This document shows, one piece after another, positions 7,597-16,107 of a stretch of 64,000 nucleotides of DNA. Both the position numbers and the translations under genes were made by a program. The notes below the pieces were generated by a model. It did no database searches. It was not told the DNA's origin and worked only from the letters and a program-made list of their open reading frames with translations. Where the stretch lies: positions 3,162,001 to 3,226,000 of the forward strand of contig OZ245032.1 in the NCBI GenBank assembly GCA_965224015.1, in the 5' to 3' direction. Source of the DNA: CBDCVD01 sp965224015 (GTDB lineage Bacteria; Pseudomonadota; Alphaproteobacteria; Rhizobiales; CBDCVD01). The first letter of the stretch is position 1, and every line of letters starts with the position of its first letter.

Positions 7597-8604
7597 CTAC
7601 CTTGCGCCGGTGATCCTTACATAGAGCGCGGTCACCGCCAGAATGATCAGCTCGAAAAGCGCTGTCCGCGCACCTTCCGGCATCTGTAGTAGCGTCAGCA
7701 TTGTATCGAGCACGCGCAGGATTAACGCCCCGATGATCGCGCCCGCAAAGCTGCCGCGCCCCCCGAAGATCGACGTCCCTCCAATCACCGCCGCCGCGAC
7801 CGAGGGTAGCAGCAAAGGATTCGCCAGGCTCAACGATGGCTGGCGAATGATCCCGAGATAAAGCAGCCCGGCAATCGCCGCGATAAGGCCCGACAGCGCG
7901 TAAAGGGCCAAGTACACCTGCCACGATCTGACGCCTGATATTTTCGCAGCGTTCTCGTTTGAGCCAAGGGCGAAGAGAAGCCGCCCAAACCCAGTATACC
8001 GCATCAGCCAAACTACGAAGACCGCGAAAGGCACAAACAGGTAAAGCCCGTTCTGCATACCCAGGGTACGCCCGGTCCCTAGCCAAGCGAGGAACGCCGG
8101 AACCTCGGCACCTGCGTTGATGACCAGTCGCTGGTAAACCTGGAGACAGCCGGTTGCGATCAGCCCCGTTCCCAGCGTCATGATCAACGGGTGAACCCGC
8201 ACGATACCGACGCCGACCCCGTTTACAAGGCCAACTGCCAACCCGGTCAACAATGCAATCAGCACGGCGGGTGTGCCACCCCAAATGGAACTGAGCGTGG
8301 CACATACAAATGCGGCGACGGTTGCCACGACTCCGGCAGACAGATCGATGCCGGCGGTCAGCATGGTCAACACCTGACAGGCCGCAAGCATCGCCAGCGG
8401 GATTACGAACTTGATCAGATTGCCGACCCAGAAAGTCGAAATCAGGCCGTCACGCCCGCCCCGCACCGGCATGACGATTCCGGGTCGCAGCACTCCCAGA
8501 AGGGCGATCAAGGCGAAAAGGAAGATAATCAGTAGGATCAATGGATTGTCCCGCGTTATACGACAGAGGCGCACAAGCGGTGTATCGGTGTCGGTTGTGC
8601 TCAT
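7597..8604 (-). CDS. ABC sugar transporter permease (ribose/xylose type)
   Basis: This is an integral membrane protein of 335 residues with about eight to ten hydrophobic segments. It belongs to the BPD_transp_2 (RbsC-like) family, with the motif QVLTMLTAGIDLSAGVVATV and the EAA-like region GSNENAAKISGVRSWQVYLALY. It would form half of the channel of a sugar importer. Its start overlaps the stop of the second permease by 4 bp (ATGA). The partner ATPase and binding protein are not in the window. The gene itself appears intact, though its operon is broken on both sides. Confidence 0.85.
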   Translation of the reverse strand: MSTTDTDTPLVRLCRITRDNPLILLIIFLFALIALLGVLRPGIVMPVRGGRDGLISTFWVGNLIKFVIPLAMLAACQVLTMLTAGIDLSAGVVATVAAFVCATLSSIWGGTPAVLIALLTGLAVGLVNGVGVGIVRVHPLIMTLGTGLIATGCLQVYQRLVINAGAEVPAFLAWLGTGRTLGMQNGLYLFVPFAVFVVWLMRYTGFGRLLFALGSNENAAKISGVRSWQVYLALYALSGLIAAIAGLLYLGIIRQPSLSLANPLLLPSVAAAVIGGTSIFGGRGSFAGAIIGALILRVLDTMLTLLQMPEGARTALFELIILAVTALYVRITGAR

Positions 8605-8940
8605 TTTCGTGCCCCCCTGAGCGCCAGCGCCGCGCCCAGCATGACCACGGCCACCATGATCACGCCTTCTATGATGGTCGTCACATTGGGATCGACAGAC
8701 AGAAAAGTCAGGATCGACCGAAAGATACGCAGGATGAAAACCGCAATGATCGGACCGAGCAGACCGCCTTTTCCGCCGCCCAATACGACGCCACCCAAGA
8801 CCACAGCCGCCACGGATGCCAGAAGATATGGCCCGGGCACGGGTTCACCGATCCCTGTTAATGCTGCCAGGCTTAACCCACCGAGTGCGCAGTATACACC
8901 GCAAATGCCGTAAGCGATGAGCCGGATCGTTCGCGCCGCG
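8601..8940 (-). pseudogene. Second ABC sugar permease, N-terminally truncated
   Basis: Only the last 110 or so residues remain: RLIAYGICGVYCALGGLSLAALTG, then LLASVAAVVLGGVVLGGGKGGLLGPII. These are the C-terminal segments of an RbsC-type permease. The upstream part is replaced near 8940 by the end of a HlyB-like exporter gene on the opposite strand. The N-terminal residues of the longer open frame are therefore not native. Confidence 0.75.
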
Positions 8941-9330
8941 CAGCTGGCGGGGGCGCATGAGTTCATTCTTCAGCTATCCAAGGGGTACGATACGGTTCTG
9001 GAGGAGCGTGGTAGCAACCTGTCCGGCGGCCAGCGGCAGCGGATCGCCATCGCTCGTGCCTTGGCGACAGCCCCACGTATTCTGATCCTCGATGAAGCGA
9101 CAGCAGCGCTAGATTACGAAAGCGAGCGGCTGTTTCAGGACAATCTGAAACTTGTCGCCAAGGGCCGCACGGTGATCATCGTGGCGCACCGGTTATCGAC
9201 GATCCGCCATTCGGATCGCATCCTGGTTATGGACAAGGGGCAGATTGTCGAAGACGGCACCCATGCGCAACTGGTCCAGCGTGACGGCATTTATGCCGCC
9301 CTGACCCGCCAGGACAGCGGAGCAGAATAA
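8936..9330 (+). pseudogene. HlyB-type exporter ATPase, C-terminal fragment
   Basis: The frame encodes about 130 residues of a type I secretion ABC ATPase: AAQLAGAHEFILQLSKGYDT, the ABC signature NLSGGQRQRIAIARALA, Walker B RILILDEATAALD and the switch histidine IIVAHRLSTIRH. The membrane domain and Walker A are missing. The fragment begins exactly where the sugar permease on the other strand ends, so two truncated genes meet tail to tail at one illegitimate junction. Confidence 0.82.
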
Positions 9331-9860
9331 GCCAATAATAAAAACCACCGCCGGGAACACTGTCACCGACAATAATCTGGAGACGCGTTCGATGCAGCCT
9401 GCGCACTCCGCCAGCCAGTTGGGGGTGTTTTCGGTTCTGTCAAGCTCATGCAGATTATCCTTTAATTTCAGCATCTTGTCCTATCTCCTCGATATCCGAG
9501 ACGATGTGTTGGGGCACAAACATGGCCGTTTACGGCCCTTATCTCCAATGGGCCATTCGCTCGTGTCAGTTTACCCAACCAAGCCAGCCCACTTTCCCTC
9601 CCAGCCATCCATAGGGTACCGTTGTGTCCGTGGCCGGCAAGAGGGAGTGGGCCGGTGATGCCAACTGATGTAAGGTGTCCAGCTTTGCGTTGGCTTTGAG
9701 AAAAACAGGGAATTATCAGGGAATTTGCACACTACACGACTCTGCTTATTTCCAGGGTTGATTTTTTCTTTGGCCAGAGCTTTGTCCAGACCTTTGCTGC
9801 CTTCTCAGGCTGGTAGATGATCCATTGTCTGAGTTGGTCAAGGCCGGTTCTGAACCATGA
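9331..9860. other. Intergenic debris
   Basis: No complete gene is recognised. On the minus strand an ATG at 9472-9474 has a good ribosome site (GAGGAGATAGG) and opens a frame, MLKLKDNLHELDRTEN, with one hydrophobic stretch (VTVFPAVVFIIGLFCSAVLA). It then runs into the antisense of the HlyB fragment, so it is probably the start of a small membrane protein cut at the same junction. Confidence 0.35.
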
Positions 9861-9867
9861 TTTTTCT

Positions 9868-10858
9868 CTATATCCATGCGTTTTTTTTGATCGCAGAAAG
9901 CCCCATGGTTTGGCTGGCGCAGCGGTACGTCCAACTCATGGCCAGTGCGATTATCGCCAGGCACAGATCAAGTTTTTGCAGATCAGTGATACGCGTATCT
10001 TCCATGTTGAAGCCACAAGTTTTGGTGTCGCCAAACAGGCATTCGATCGCCCATCTCTTGTGATAATCGCCCATCTCTTGTGATATTGGCGTAAGGCATT
10101 TTTGCGTTCGCGATTGCTGGCGATTATCAACCATTCACCCCCTTTGATGCCTCGCGCGGCAAAACGCATCTGATTGTTGCGCCTACATTCCATGCCCGCT
10201 AACCAGCCTGACCATGTTCTGATGGTTCTTGTTGGGCGATATTTGCGTAGCAACGTTTGAGCAGACCATTTTGAGCCGTCTGGCTGCGTCAAATGCATGT
10301 TTTTCTTGATGCGAATAGCGAAAGCGATATTGTTTTCATTGAGGAAATCAAACCAGTCGCAGCCAACAAACTCCCGATCCGCCAGCAGCAATTTAATGGA
10401 TGATGCCCCAAAGGTGGACAGATAGCGTTGCATCAAGGCGACGCGTTCAGCCGTGTTGGACGTTCCTTTCTTGTCCAGCAGCACCCACATGAGCGGTACG
10501 CGAAAGCGCTGCGTTGCAAGCGCCAGCATCAAAATATTGATCGGCCGTGACCCCACCTTCCAGTCGGTGCGATCAAGCGCCAGCAACCAGGGCCCGCGCT
10601 GGTTCAACAGGCGCACCATCATCTGGGCTACCCAGTCATTGTCCAGCCGCACGTGTTGAAAAAACCGCTGCAGACGGCGGTAGTTGGAGGCGTGTTTGGC
10701 TCGTCCACAAAATGGCATGCAATGTGGCTCAAATTCACCGTGCGTCCATTCACCAGACCCACGATAATCACAACAAGTGTTTCAATGCGGCTCTTGTTCA
10801 AACCAAGATGACACGATACAATATCTTCGAGAGCGTGGCTTAACTTCGGTATCGACAT
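9868..10858 (-). pseudogene. IS4-family transposase, frameshifted
   Basis: Consecutive frames give the parts of an IS4-type DDE transposase: MSIPKLSHALEDIVSCHLGLNKSRIETL (start), then LLALDRTDWKVGSRPINILML, LLLADREFVGCDWFDFL, and YHKRWAIECLFGDTKTCGFNMED near the end. At least two frameshifts are visible. One is caused by a direct duplication of about 20 bp (ATCGCCCATCTCTTGTGATA) near 10055-10094 that repeats the YHKRWAI codons. Terminal repeats are not obvious to me. Confidence 0.82.
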
Positions 10859-10910
10859 TGAACCACTCCATTTGTAGATGAATCGTTCAAAATACCATCA
10901 ATTCACGCTC

Positions 10911-11333
10911 TCAATCAAAATTGTCGTGTTGTGTGGTCTCGCGTTTGGAATCGGTGGATTTGAAAAAAATGCGAGCATCATTTGACATGGGATATCCGTT
11001 ACTACCCAATTCGCCATTATGCATGGCTGAAAAAACTGTTTCATTCCCTATTAATCTATCAATGCAATAAACTTTATCCTCTGTAATCATGTAATAAAAA
11101 AGAGCTATTTGCAAAGGATATATTTTGTGAATATTGGGTTCGGTGATTTTGCAAAATTTGCTATGAGCTATTTGAAGATCGCTGTCGTCAAACAACAAAA
11201 TCCAATATACAATCTCATTGTACTGAGATTGCACTTCACCAGCAACCTCCTTCCAAATTGAGCCATTAAAGGAGGCCATCCTTTTTACAAGTTGTTTGTG
11301 TATCGACATAATCTCTTTGATATTTTCTTCCAT
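10911..11333 (-). CDS. Hypothetical protein, possible immunity protein
   Basis: The product is a small acidic protein of about 140 residues that I do not recognise. I chose the start MEENIKEIMSIHKQLVKR because GGAAGGAG lies just upstream. There is no signal peptide or clear membrane segment. The gene is AT-rich and follows, after 11 bases, the end of a frame resembling a toxin tail. Short, acidic and AT-rich genes in that position often encode immunity proteins, but this is inference from context only. Confidence 0.5.
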   Translation of the reverse strand: MEENIKEIMSIHKQLVKRMASFNGSIWKEVAGEVQSQYNEIVYWILLFDDSDLQIAHSKFCKITEPNIHKIYPLQIALFYYMITEDKVYCIDRLIGNETVFSAMHNGELGSNGYPMSNDARIFFKSTDSKRETTQHDNFD

Positions 11334-11344
11334 ATCTCCTTCCT

Positions 11345-11548
11345 CTAATATCCCGGTTGTGATGGGGCTGTTTCGTTTGCCACTTCTCTGGCGAATAGAC
11401 TGACAGGACATCCCTTGACGTCAGCACGTGCAATTAAAGCCCTTAATTGCTCTCTGTCGTCAATAAAGCGCCGCTGATGCCCTTCCCAGGAACCTTTTCC
11501 AGTTATCGACCAGAGTACGGGCGGTATTATATAGGTCGTGTTGGTCAA
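11345..11548 (-). pseudogene. Unidentified C-terminal fragment, possible toxin tail
   Basis: The frame ends WEGHQRRFIDDREQLRALIARADVKG..., followed by CPVSLF and a proline-rich tail. It lacks a credible start and an adjacent frame (LSKKIENQAQFVQRRLEAM upstream) suggests a frameshift near 11500. The highly charged helical end before a possible immunity gene suggests the tail of a polymorphic toxin, but I cannot name a family. Confidence 0.3.
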
Positions 11549-11670
11549 TCACCATAGCCTCCAGTCGCCGCTGTACGAATTGCGCCTGGTTTTCAATTTT
11601 CTTACTTAGTATTGGGCATTCGGCGCCACACAACATTGCTGCGATTCACATAGTTCTCCGGCTAATAAAT

Positions 11671-11950
11671 TATACCAGCGGTATTGGCTTTATAGACACG
11701 CCGACTGGTGTACTGCCTTGATAACATACTTGCTTGACGCTAAGAGCCTGATTGGAAATTCAATTTGCGACATCCAATGCGTCGGTTTTGGGATAAAATG
11801 AAACCATTTGTGCCCATACGGAAGGCTGAATGTTTTACAGGAGCAGGAAAATCGCCAAATTCGTATGGAATTTTAGTCAACTACGATGATGGCACCGAAT
11901 TTTGAATCAGACTCTAAGCCATGAGCCCTTGTTAAAGACCCTGGGTATTA
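11671..11950 (+). repeat. Repeat A, copy 5, split by a miniature element
   Basis: The left half (11671-11743) and right half (11915-11950) together make one repeat A. They are separated by the 171-bp element at 11744-11914, and TAA is present on both sides of the insertion. Confidence 0.85.
11744..11914. mobile_element. 171-bp miniature element with IS1031-like ends
   Basis: The left end GAGCCTGATTGGAAATT and the right end (read inward) GAGTCTGATTCAAAATT are imperfect inverted repeats. TAA is duplicated at the flanks. The left terminus is identical to the end of the IS5-family element at 5394. It has no transposase, so it is probably moved by that element's enzyme. Confidence 0.8.
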
Positions 11951-11968
11951 TGCATGGCTTGCATCGCT

Positions 11969-12433
11969 CTATAATAAATAATCCCGCACGACCTTGTGGT
12001 CTGCTTTATACGGACCCTCACTCTTCAAAAACGCTGGTAACTGTGATGTGGCATAGGCACCGGGTTTTAGATCAGGGTACGAGGATGGAATGCCAAGCCA
12101 GCGGGTTCTCCATGATAAAGGAAGCTTGTGACCTTCACTGATAAAAACACAAGGGTTGTGTTTAAGTCGGTGTTTTAAGTGACGTAAAACGACTAATAAA
12201 GCATCACCGTCATCCGGTAGAGCCCACACAACGTCGTCAAATATAAAAAAGAAAAATGGCTCGCTCCATTCGAACGGAACATCGATGAAGGCAAGATGAA
12301 GTGCGGTCAGCGCATTGCAATGCACTTGGCTGATGCAAACGCCATCTTTGCACAGCCGCAATTCGCCTTCCTTCTTACGTATTTGAAATACGGTCGCCAC
12401 AGACCCTCCGGCGTAGCCGCTTGACACGCACAT
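11969..12433 (-). CDS. Hypothetical protein, possibly truncated
   Basis: The open frame has 154 residues and belongs to no family I recognise. It contains an aromatic acidic stretch (WSEPFFFFIFDDVVWALPDDGD) and a C-terminus TRWLGIPSSYPDLKPGAYATSQ. The upstream edge abuts a fragment of repeat A (TACCGCTGGTATAAG), so the natural start may have been lost. Its position among effector and immunity remnants suggests a related role without proof. Confidence 0.4.
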   Translation of the reverse strand: MCVSSGYAGGSVATVFQIRKKEGELRLCKDGVCISQVHCNALTALHLAFIDVPFEWSEPFFFFIFDDVVWALPDDGDALLVVLRHLKHRLKHNPCVFISEGHKLPLSWRTRWLGIPSSYPDLKPGAYATSQLPAFLKSEGPYKADHKVVRDYLL

Positions 12434-12553
12434 CTACCGCTGGTATAAGCTTGGCGCTTGTGGGTGTACAAGACCATCTACCTTGACCAAGGCACACGGT
12501 ACCTGTCAGCGCACACAAAGGCCAAGCCCGCAGTTGTTATACCGTCTTACACT

Positions 12554-12737
12554 TTTGGTTTTCTCCAATCGTCGGAGCCGGATGTGCCGGATACGGTATG
12601 CTCGCAGGTGATCTTGCGGTACGAAAGCGAGACTGTCACCAGCATCTCCCCCGAGGCACGCGCATTGTAAGGCAACGGCGCGGAAAATGGCAGGCATGGC
12701 CCGAACCAATATCGCCAATCCGTGCTGCTTTCGGCAT
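12554..12737 (-). pseudogene. PAAR protein remnant
   Basis: Two bases after the stop of the 269-residue gene, a frame opens MPKAARIGDIGSGHACHFP, the typical start of a PAAR protein. It then loses the family pattern through a frameshift: one frame stops soon, and another gives NARASGEMLVTVSLSYRK with no PAAR match. The position mirrors the intact PAAR gene at 6470-6769, which also ends a toxin/immunity cassette. Confidence 0.6.
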
Positions 12738-12739
12738 GA

Positions 12740-13549
12740 TTACCATCCTTCGCGAATCGAAAATTCCCATGACGCAATTGCTAGGTCATAGCGTTTTTCA
12801 AGTACATCTGAAACCATAAGCAAGCCTGGAGAAAAATCCGTTGGCGGCATTTCAATGCGATAAGAAATCGAGCTGGCCGCAACGGTGATTTCAACGGGAT
12901 AGGGAATTGCTCCATCCTCTAACCATTCCTCGGGCGATGTGTCCGGCTCAAACGCACTTTCGGCCATCAATTGATCAAAATTGAGCAGAAAGGCTTTCGT
13001 CGTATCCTGGGCAGCTTGAGACATCGGACGCGATGGCCTCATTAGAATATCGTACATATAGTCTGAAGGTGTATCGGGCCATTGTCGGCCAATATATTCA
13101 TCCACTTCGAAGTCCTCGGGAAGAAAATTTGTCATGGTCGCGCGGCAGTGTTCCAAGTAAGCTTTCAGATCACCGTACATGCTTTCAAGGGAAACGTTTT
13201 CCAGTGTTCCAGGTTTCACAACCACCCGTTCAATAAAGGGGTCATCTTCGTCTCCCAAAAAAGTTGCACCGTCAATGAGATTCAGAACAGAGGCTATCTG
13301 CCAAAGCCGGGATAGAAGCGAGGCTGAAAAAGAAATATGAATCTCTCTCTCGGAGATCGTGGACAAATTATATTCCGCTGGAATATTTTTAGAATCTGAA
13401 AGAATATTTGCGAAATTTTCTCCAGATTTCCCAATAATGCCATCATCTATTAATTCACTGGAAGTAAAACCAGGTCCTACATGAAGGAAAAACGATACCT
13501 TGTCCGTTTTATTTTCGCTGATATTAACCTCAAATCCTAAATTTCTCAT
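12740..13549 (-). CDS. Hypothetical protein in T6SS immunity cluster
   Basis: The product has 269 residues and is acidic and soluble, from MRNLGFEVNISENKTDKVSFF to SWEFSIREGW. I do not recognise the family. Its ATG overlaps the stop of the DUF3396 gene by 4 bp and its stop lies two bases before a PAAR start, so it was co-translated with both. Candidates are a second immunity protein or an effector adaptor. Nothing in the sequence decides between them. Confidence 0.6.
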   Translation of the reverse strand: MRNLGFEVNISENKTDKVSFFLHVGPGFTSSELIDDGIIGKSGENFANILSDSKNIPAEYNLSTISEREIHISFSASLLSRLWQIASVLNLIDGATFLGDEDDPFIERVVVKPGTLENVSLESMYGDLKAYLEHCRATMTNFLPEDFEVDEYIGRQWPDTPSDYMYDILMRPSRPMSQAAQDTTKAFLLNFDQLMAESAFEPDTSPEEWLEDGAIPYPVEITVAASSISYRIEMPPTDFSPGLLMVSDVLEKRYDLAIASWEFSIREGW

Positions 13550-14559
13550 TTGCTGGACTCCTCAAACCATTGTTGATCGTAAAATCGGCGCGACCATTTT
13601 AAATTTTCTGCCCTCATACTGTTGGTCCCAAATACATGATTCGATCCATTGGTTAAACTCGGGTATCCCTCTCCAATGGGCTTAAGCCGCTCGCCCAGCT
13701 CGAAATATAGCGGCAGCAGGTCATCGTCCTTGCCCCGTTCCCCGGTGATTGGGCGGGGTCCAAGCTGGAACAGAATGGAATCTCCCGCAACGTCGCAGGA
13801 TATGGCGCTGTTCAGCCCTGTTGTCAGTTGCTTTACGCCACCCAGGGCCGAGACAAACGGCTCGCAGACCAGTGTAAGCCAGTTAATACCACCGATCCAG
13901 TACTCATTGAACCCTCTGTCCGTATCTGAAAACCATTGCCGGCGGTCAGACCGACATATGTCCAGGACAGGAAATTTGCGGGCGATGGGATGCAGGCGAT
14001 AAAGACCGTCAACAGGCCAGTCAAATGTATCGGAAATACACATACCGTATCCCGCCAGAGCGCTGAAAACAGGTAATTTTAGAAGGCAATCTTTTAAAGC
14101 CTGAATATCGATGCTGCCGGCCTCGAAGTCAGCCACCGGTATCGTTGCCTCCAGACGCGAATTCCTATCAGTTACAAAATAGAACTTGGTGGGTCCGATA
14201 TCGTAGCGATCATCACCGTTAAATCCGGACTGAAAATCAAAACCGACAAAATACCGGTCATCATCGGGAATAACGGAGCGCATATACTCAAACGGATGCC
14301 AATCACCCTCTTTTATGGATTTGCGGCGACGAGGATTTCTTCCCGCTGTTTCGGTCATTAACAGGCGCTCCGCATCCCTTTGGAGGATCGGCTTGAATAC
14401 CGCAAACAGTTCTTCATAGACGGCGACATGGTCCAGGGGATGTCCATGATAGATCGAAGATTGCACACTCAACCGGAAGGCCGGGGTAGCAAAATTGTTT
14501 ACATGACGCCGCTCATCTTCGGAAGTTCCGTCAAAAAGCGGCTCTTCATACCATTTCAT
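13546..14559 (-). CDS. DUF3396 type VI immunity family protein
   Basis: The 337-residue product matches the pattern of DUF3396 proteins, described as type VI immunity proteins. Visible features are a central FSALAGYGMCIS stretch, GLYRLHPIARKFPVLDI, then INWLTLVCEPFVSALGG, and a C-terminal block with ILFQLGPRPITGERGKDDDLLP. It would neutralise a cognate T6SS effector. The ATG overlaps the TGA of a 34-codon ORF and follows AAAGGAGGTG. Unknown partner and PAAR genes lie downstream. The effector itself is not present. Confidence 0.75.
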   Translation of the reverse strand: MKWYEEPLFDGTSEDERRHVNNFATPAFRLSVQSSIYHGHPLDHVAVYEELFAVFKPILQRDAERLLMTETAGRNPRRRKSIKEGDWHPFEYMRSVIPDDDRYFVGFDFQSGFNGDDRYDIGPTKFYFVTDRNSRLEATIPVADFEAGSIDIQALKDCLLKLPVFSALAGYGMCISDTFDWPVDGLYRLHPIARKFPVLDICRSDRRQWFSDTDRGFNEYWIGGINWLTLVCEPFVSALGGVKQLTTGLNSAISCDVAGDSILFQLGPRPITGERGKDDDLLPLYFELGERLKPIGEGYPSLTNGSNHVFGTNSMRAENLKWSRRFYDQQWFEESSK

Positions 14560-14660
14560 AAAGCACCTCCTTTGACAGTTTGTGGCCCGTCACAGCCGCA
14601 AGAATCTGAACCTGAACTCACTTTGTTGGCTTCCTGTGCGGGAGCAGATTTGGGTTTCAT
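14556..14660 (-). CDS. 34-residue peptide coupled to DUF3396 gene
   Basis: A short frame MKPKSAPAQEANKVSSGSDS continues CGCDG and ends GGAL. Its TGA overlaps the ATG of the DUF3396 gene, and the Shine-Dalgarno of that gene lies inside this ORF. AAGGTG lies upstream of its own start. It may be a real small protein with a CxC motif or a leader for translational coupling. Confidence 0.4.
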   Translation of the reverse strand: MKPKSAPAQEANKVSSGSDSCGCDGPQTVKGGAL

Positions 14661-15235
14661 GAGACACCTTGCAAATGGAGCGGTTTACCGGCGTCTAGTG
14701 AATCACAAATTGCAAGCTTTTGCAGCAAAAAGGTGCAAAAGCTGTGGAACAAAGAACACACAGGGACAAGACAATCCTGTATCCTCAAAACGTTATGTGA
14801 ATTTAACGAGGGACTAGTAATCTTTCAATAAGTTGTTCTCAAAGTGGCCGGTCTGAAGTCAGGATTATTGCGGCCATTGCCGCCAGCAAGGCCATATCAG
14901 GCCATTCATCTGATCATAAGCCCTAGCCGGGATTATACAAGACATGCACGAATGATGTCACCTGGGTCTATATTCATCCCATTTTTGCTCAGAATTGATT
15001 TACCCTTTGCGGTTAGGTCTTGAAAAACGGGACTTGTTGACCTGAGGGCCCGGAAGGCTTATAAGCGGGCTCCAATATAGGCTGGAGACAATATGGGGAT
15101 TGGGCAATAGGGATGCGATCGGGTCCATGCAATATCCTCGATAAAGCATCTCCGTAACTGCACAAATCAACGGCGGTGCGGCCATTGTGGCGGCACGACA
15201 CTTATACCTGATATACCTGATTGAAGTATGAAACG
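14661..15235. other. Intergenic region with repeat C
   Basis: Upstream of the immunity cluster the DNA holds no recognisable gene. Bases 14822-14925 are a copy of repeat C, shared in reverse orientation with 41815-41912. The final 150 bases before rpmH must contain its promoter and leader, but I cannot point to one box. Confidence 0.5.
14822..14925 (+). repeat. Repeat C, copy 1
   Basis: It starts AATCTTTCAATAAGTTGTTC and ends CATCTGATCATAAGCCCTA. The same hundred bases recur, about 90 percent alike by eye, on the opposite strand at 41815-41912. A shorter piece of the end is seen near 41466-41496. Confidence 0.75.
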
Positions 15236-15370
15236 ATGAAACGGACTTTCCAACCAAGCAAGCGGGTGCGAAAACGCAGGCACGGATTTCGCGCCCGCAT
15301 GAGCACCAAAAATGGCCGCAAAATCCTGTCGGCCCGCCGTCGGCGGGGCCGAAAGAGGCTCTCCGCCTGA
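15236..15370 (+). CDS. rpmH: 50S ribosomal protein L34
   Basis: The 44-residue, strongly basic protein MKRTFQPSKRVRKRRHGFRA continues RMSTKNGRKILSARR and ends GRKRLSA. This is the canonical L34 sequence. The ATG at 15236 is chosen over an ATG 8 bases upstream, which meets a stop after three codons. L34 sits on the large ribosomal subunit near the exit tunnel. It normally precedes rnpA closely; here 338 bp with a miniature element separate them. Confidence 0.97.
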   Translation: MKRTFQPSKRVRKRRHGFRARMSTKNGRKILSARRRRGRKRLSA

Positions 15371-15440
15371 ACCCTGTATTCACCTTCAAAGCTAGCCAGC
15401 GTTGAGAAACATGCGCCTTGACGGGGTGGCCAGCTTACCT

Positions 15441-15607
15441 AGAGCGTATCAGGTTTTAATAGAACCAATTCTGTTTCTCGATTGGCGGACGCCCACGCCC
15501 AAGCCGCTCTCGAGAGATGGATAAACATCGCTCTTCGATCGCCTTGAACGTGGATCGCCTCGCCAATCGAGAAACAGAATTGGTTCTATTAAAACCTGAT
15601 ACGCTCT
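15441..15607. mobile_element. Repeat B: 167-bp inverted-repeat miniature element
   Basis: The element has two perfect 47-bp inverted arms (15441-15487 and 15561-15607), beginning AGAGCGTATCAGG and ending CCTGATACGCTCT, with a 73-bp centre. It encodes nothing. CTA/TAA flank the ends. Single-arm fragments containing AGAGCGTGTCAGG or GGTTCTATTAAAACC occur at about 169-205, 723-758, 18158-18175, 26551-26566, 34742, 36529 and 37430. In transcripts it would fold as a long hairpin between rpmH and rnpA. Confidence 0.88.
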
Positions 15608-15663
15608 AAATGTTTCGTTGCTGGATGACACGCTCTGGATGCGTGCTAATAGATATGCCCATA

Positions 15664-15700
15664 AGCCAGCGTGTACAAAAAGCCAATACCGCTGGTATAA
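15664..15700 (-). repeat. Repeat A, copy 6, half
   Basis: It matches AAGCCAATACCGCTGGTAT and its left flank only. It lies immediately before the rnpA start, so it supplies the DNA where the ribosome binding region would be. Confidence 0.7.
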
Positions 15701-15708
15701 GCCTGAGG

Positions 15709-16107
15709 ATGCAGCGTCTCAAAAAAAGAACGGATTTTCTTCGCACGGCCAAAGGTCGCAAAGCCGTGCGTCGAACGTTGGTTTTACAGGCGCGAAAACA
15801 AAGCCAGACCCGGGAACCTGGCGTGGCGGCAAAGGGTTCCAAAAGCGGCGAAAAGTGTGACGACCGCCCCCATGTGCGGGTCGGATTTACAGTAACCCGG
15901 CGCATTGGCAATGCGGTGCGACGCAATCGGGTGAAGCGGCGTTTGCGCGCGGCGCTCCACAGACAAGCGCAAGGCACCATGCAGCCTGGATATGATTACG
16001 TGATCATTGGCCGCGCCACAACGTTCAATGCGCCATTTCAATCCCTTGTTGACGATTTAACCAGTGCGATAAGATTTGTGCATAATGTAAGGAACGAAAC
16101 CCATTAG
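15709..16107 (+). CDS. rnpA: Ribonuclease P protein component
   Basis: The start MQRLKKRTDFLRTAKGRKAV is the conserved RnpA N-terminus, so I begin here although the open frame extends upstream into repeat DNA. The signature RVGFTVTRRIGNAVRRNRVK, followed by RRLRAAL, is the RNA-binding RNR motif. At 132 residues it is normal for the family. The protein binds the RNase P RNA and helps it cleave tRNA 5' leaders. The rpmH-rnpA-yidC order is standard, but the upstream region is filled with elements B and A. Confidence 0.93.
   Translation: MQRLKKRTDFLRTAKGRKAVRRTLVLQARKQSQTREPGVAAKGSKSGEKCDDRPHVRVGFTVTRRIGNAVRRNRVKRRLRAALHRQAQGTMQPGYDYVIIGRATTFNAPFQSLVDDLTSAIRFVHNVRNETH

Noticed and set aside
9193..9474. 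93-residue minus-strand gene
   Set aside because: Half of it is antisense to the HlyB fragment. Only its first 50 codons with the good ribosome site could be real, so it is noted under the intergenic entry.
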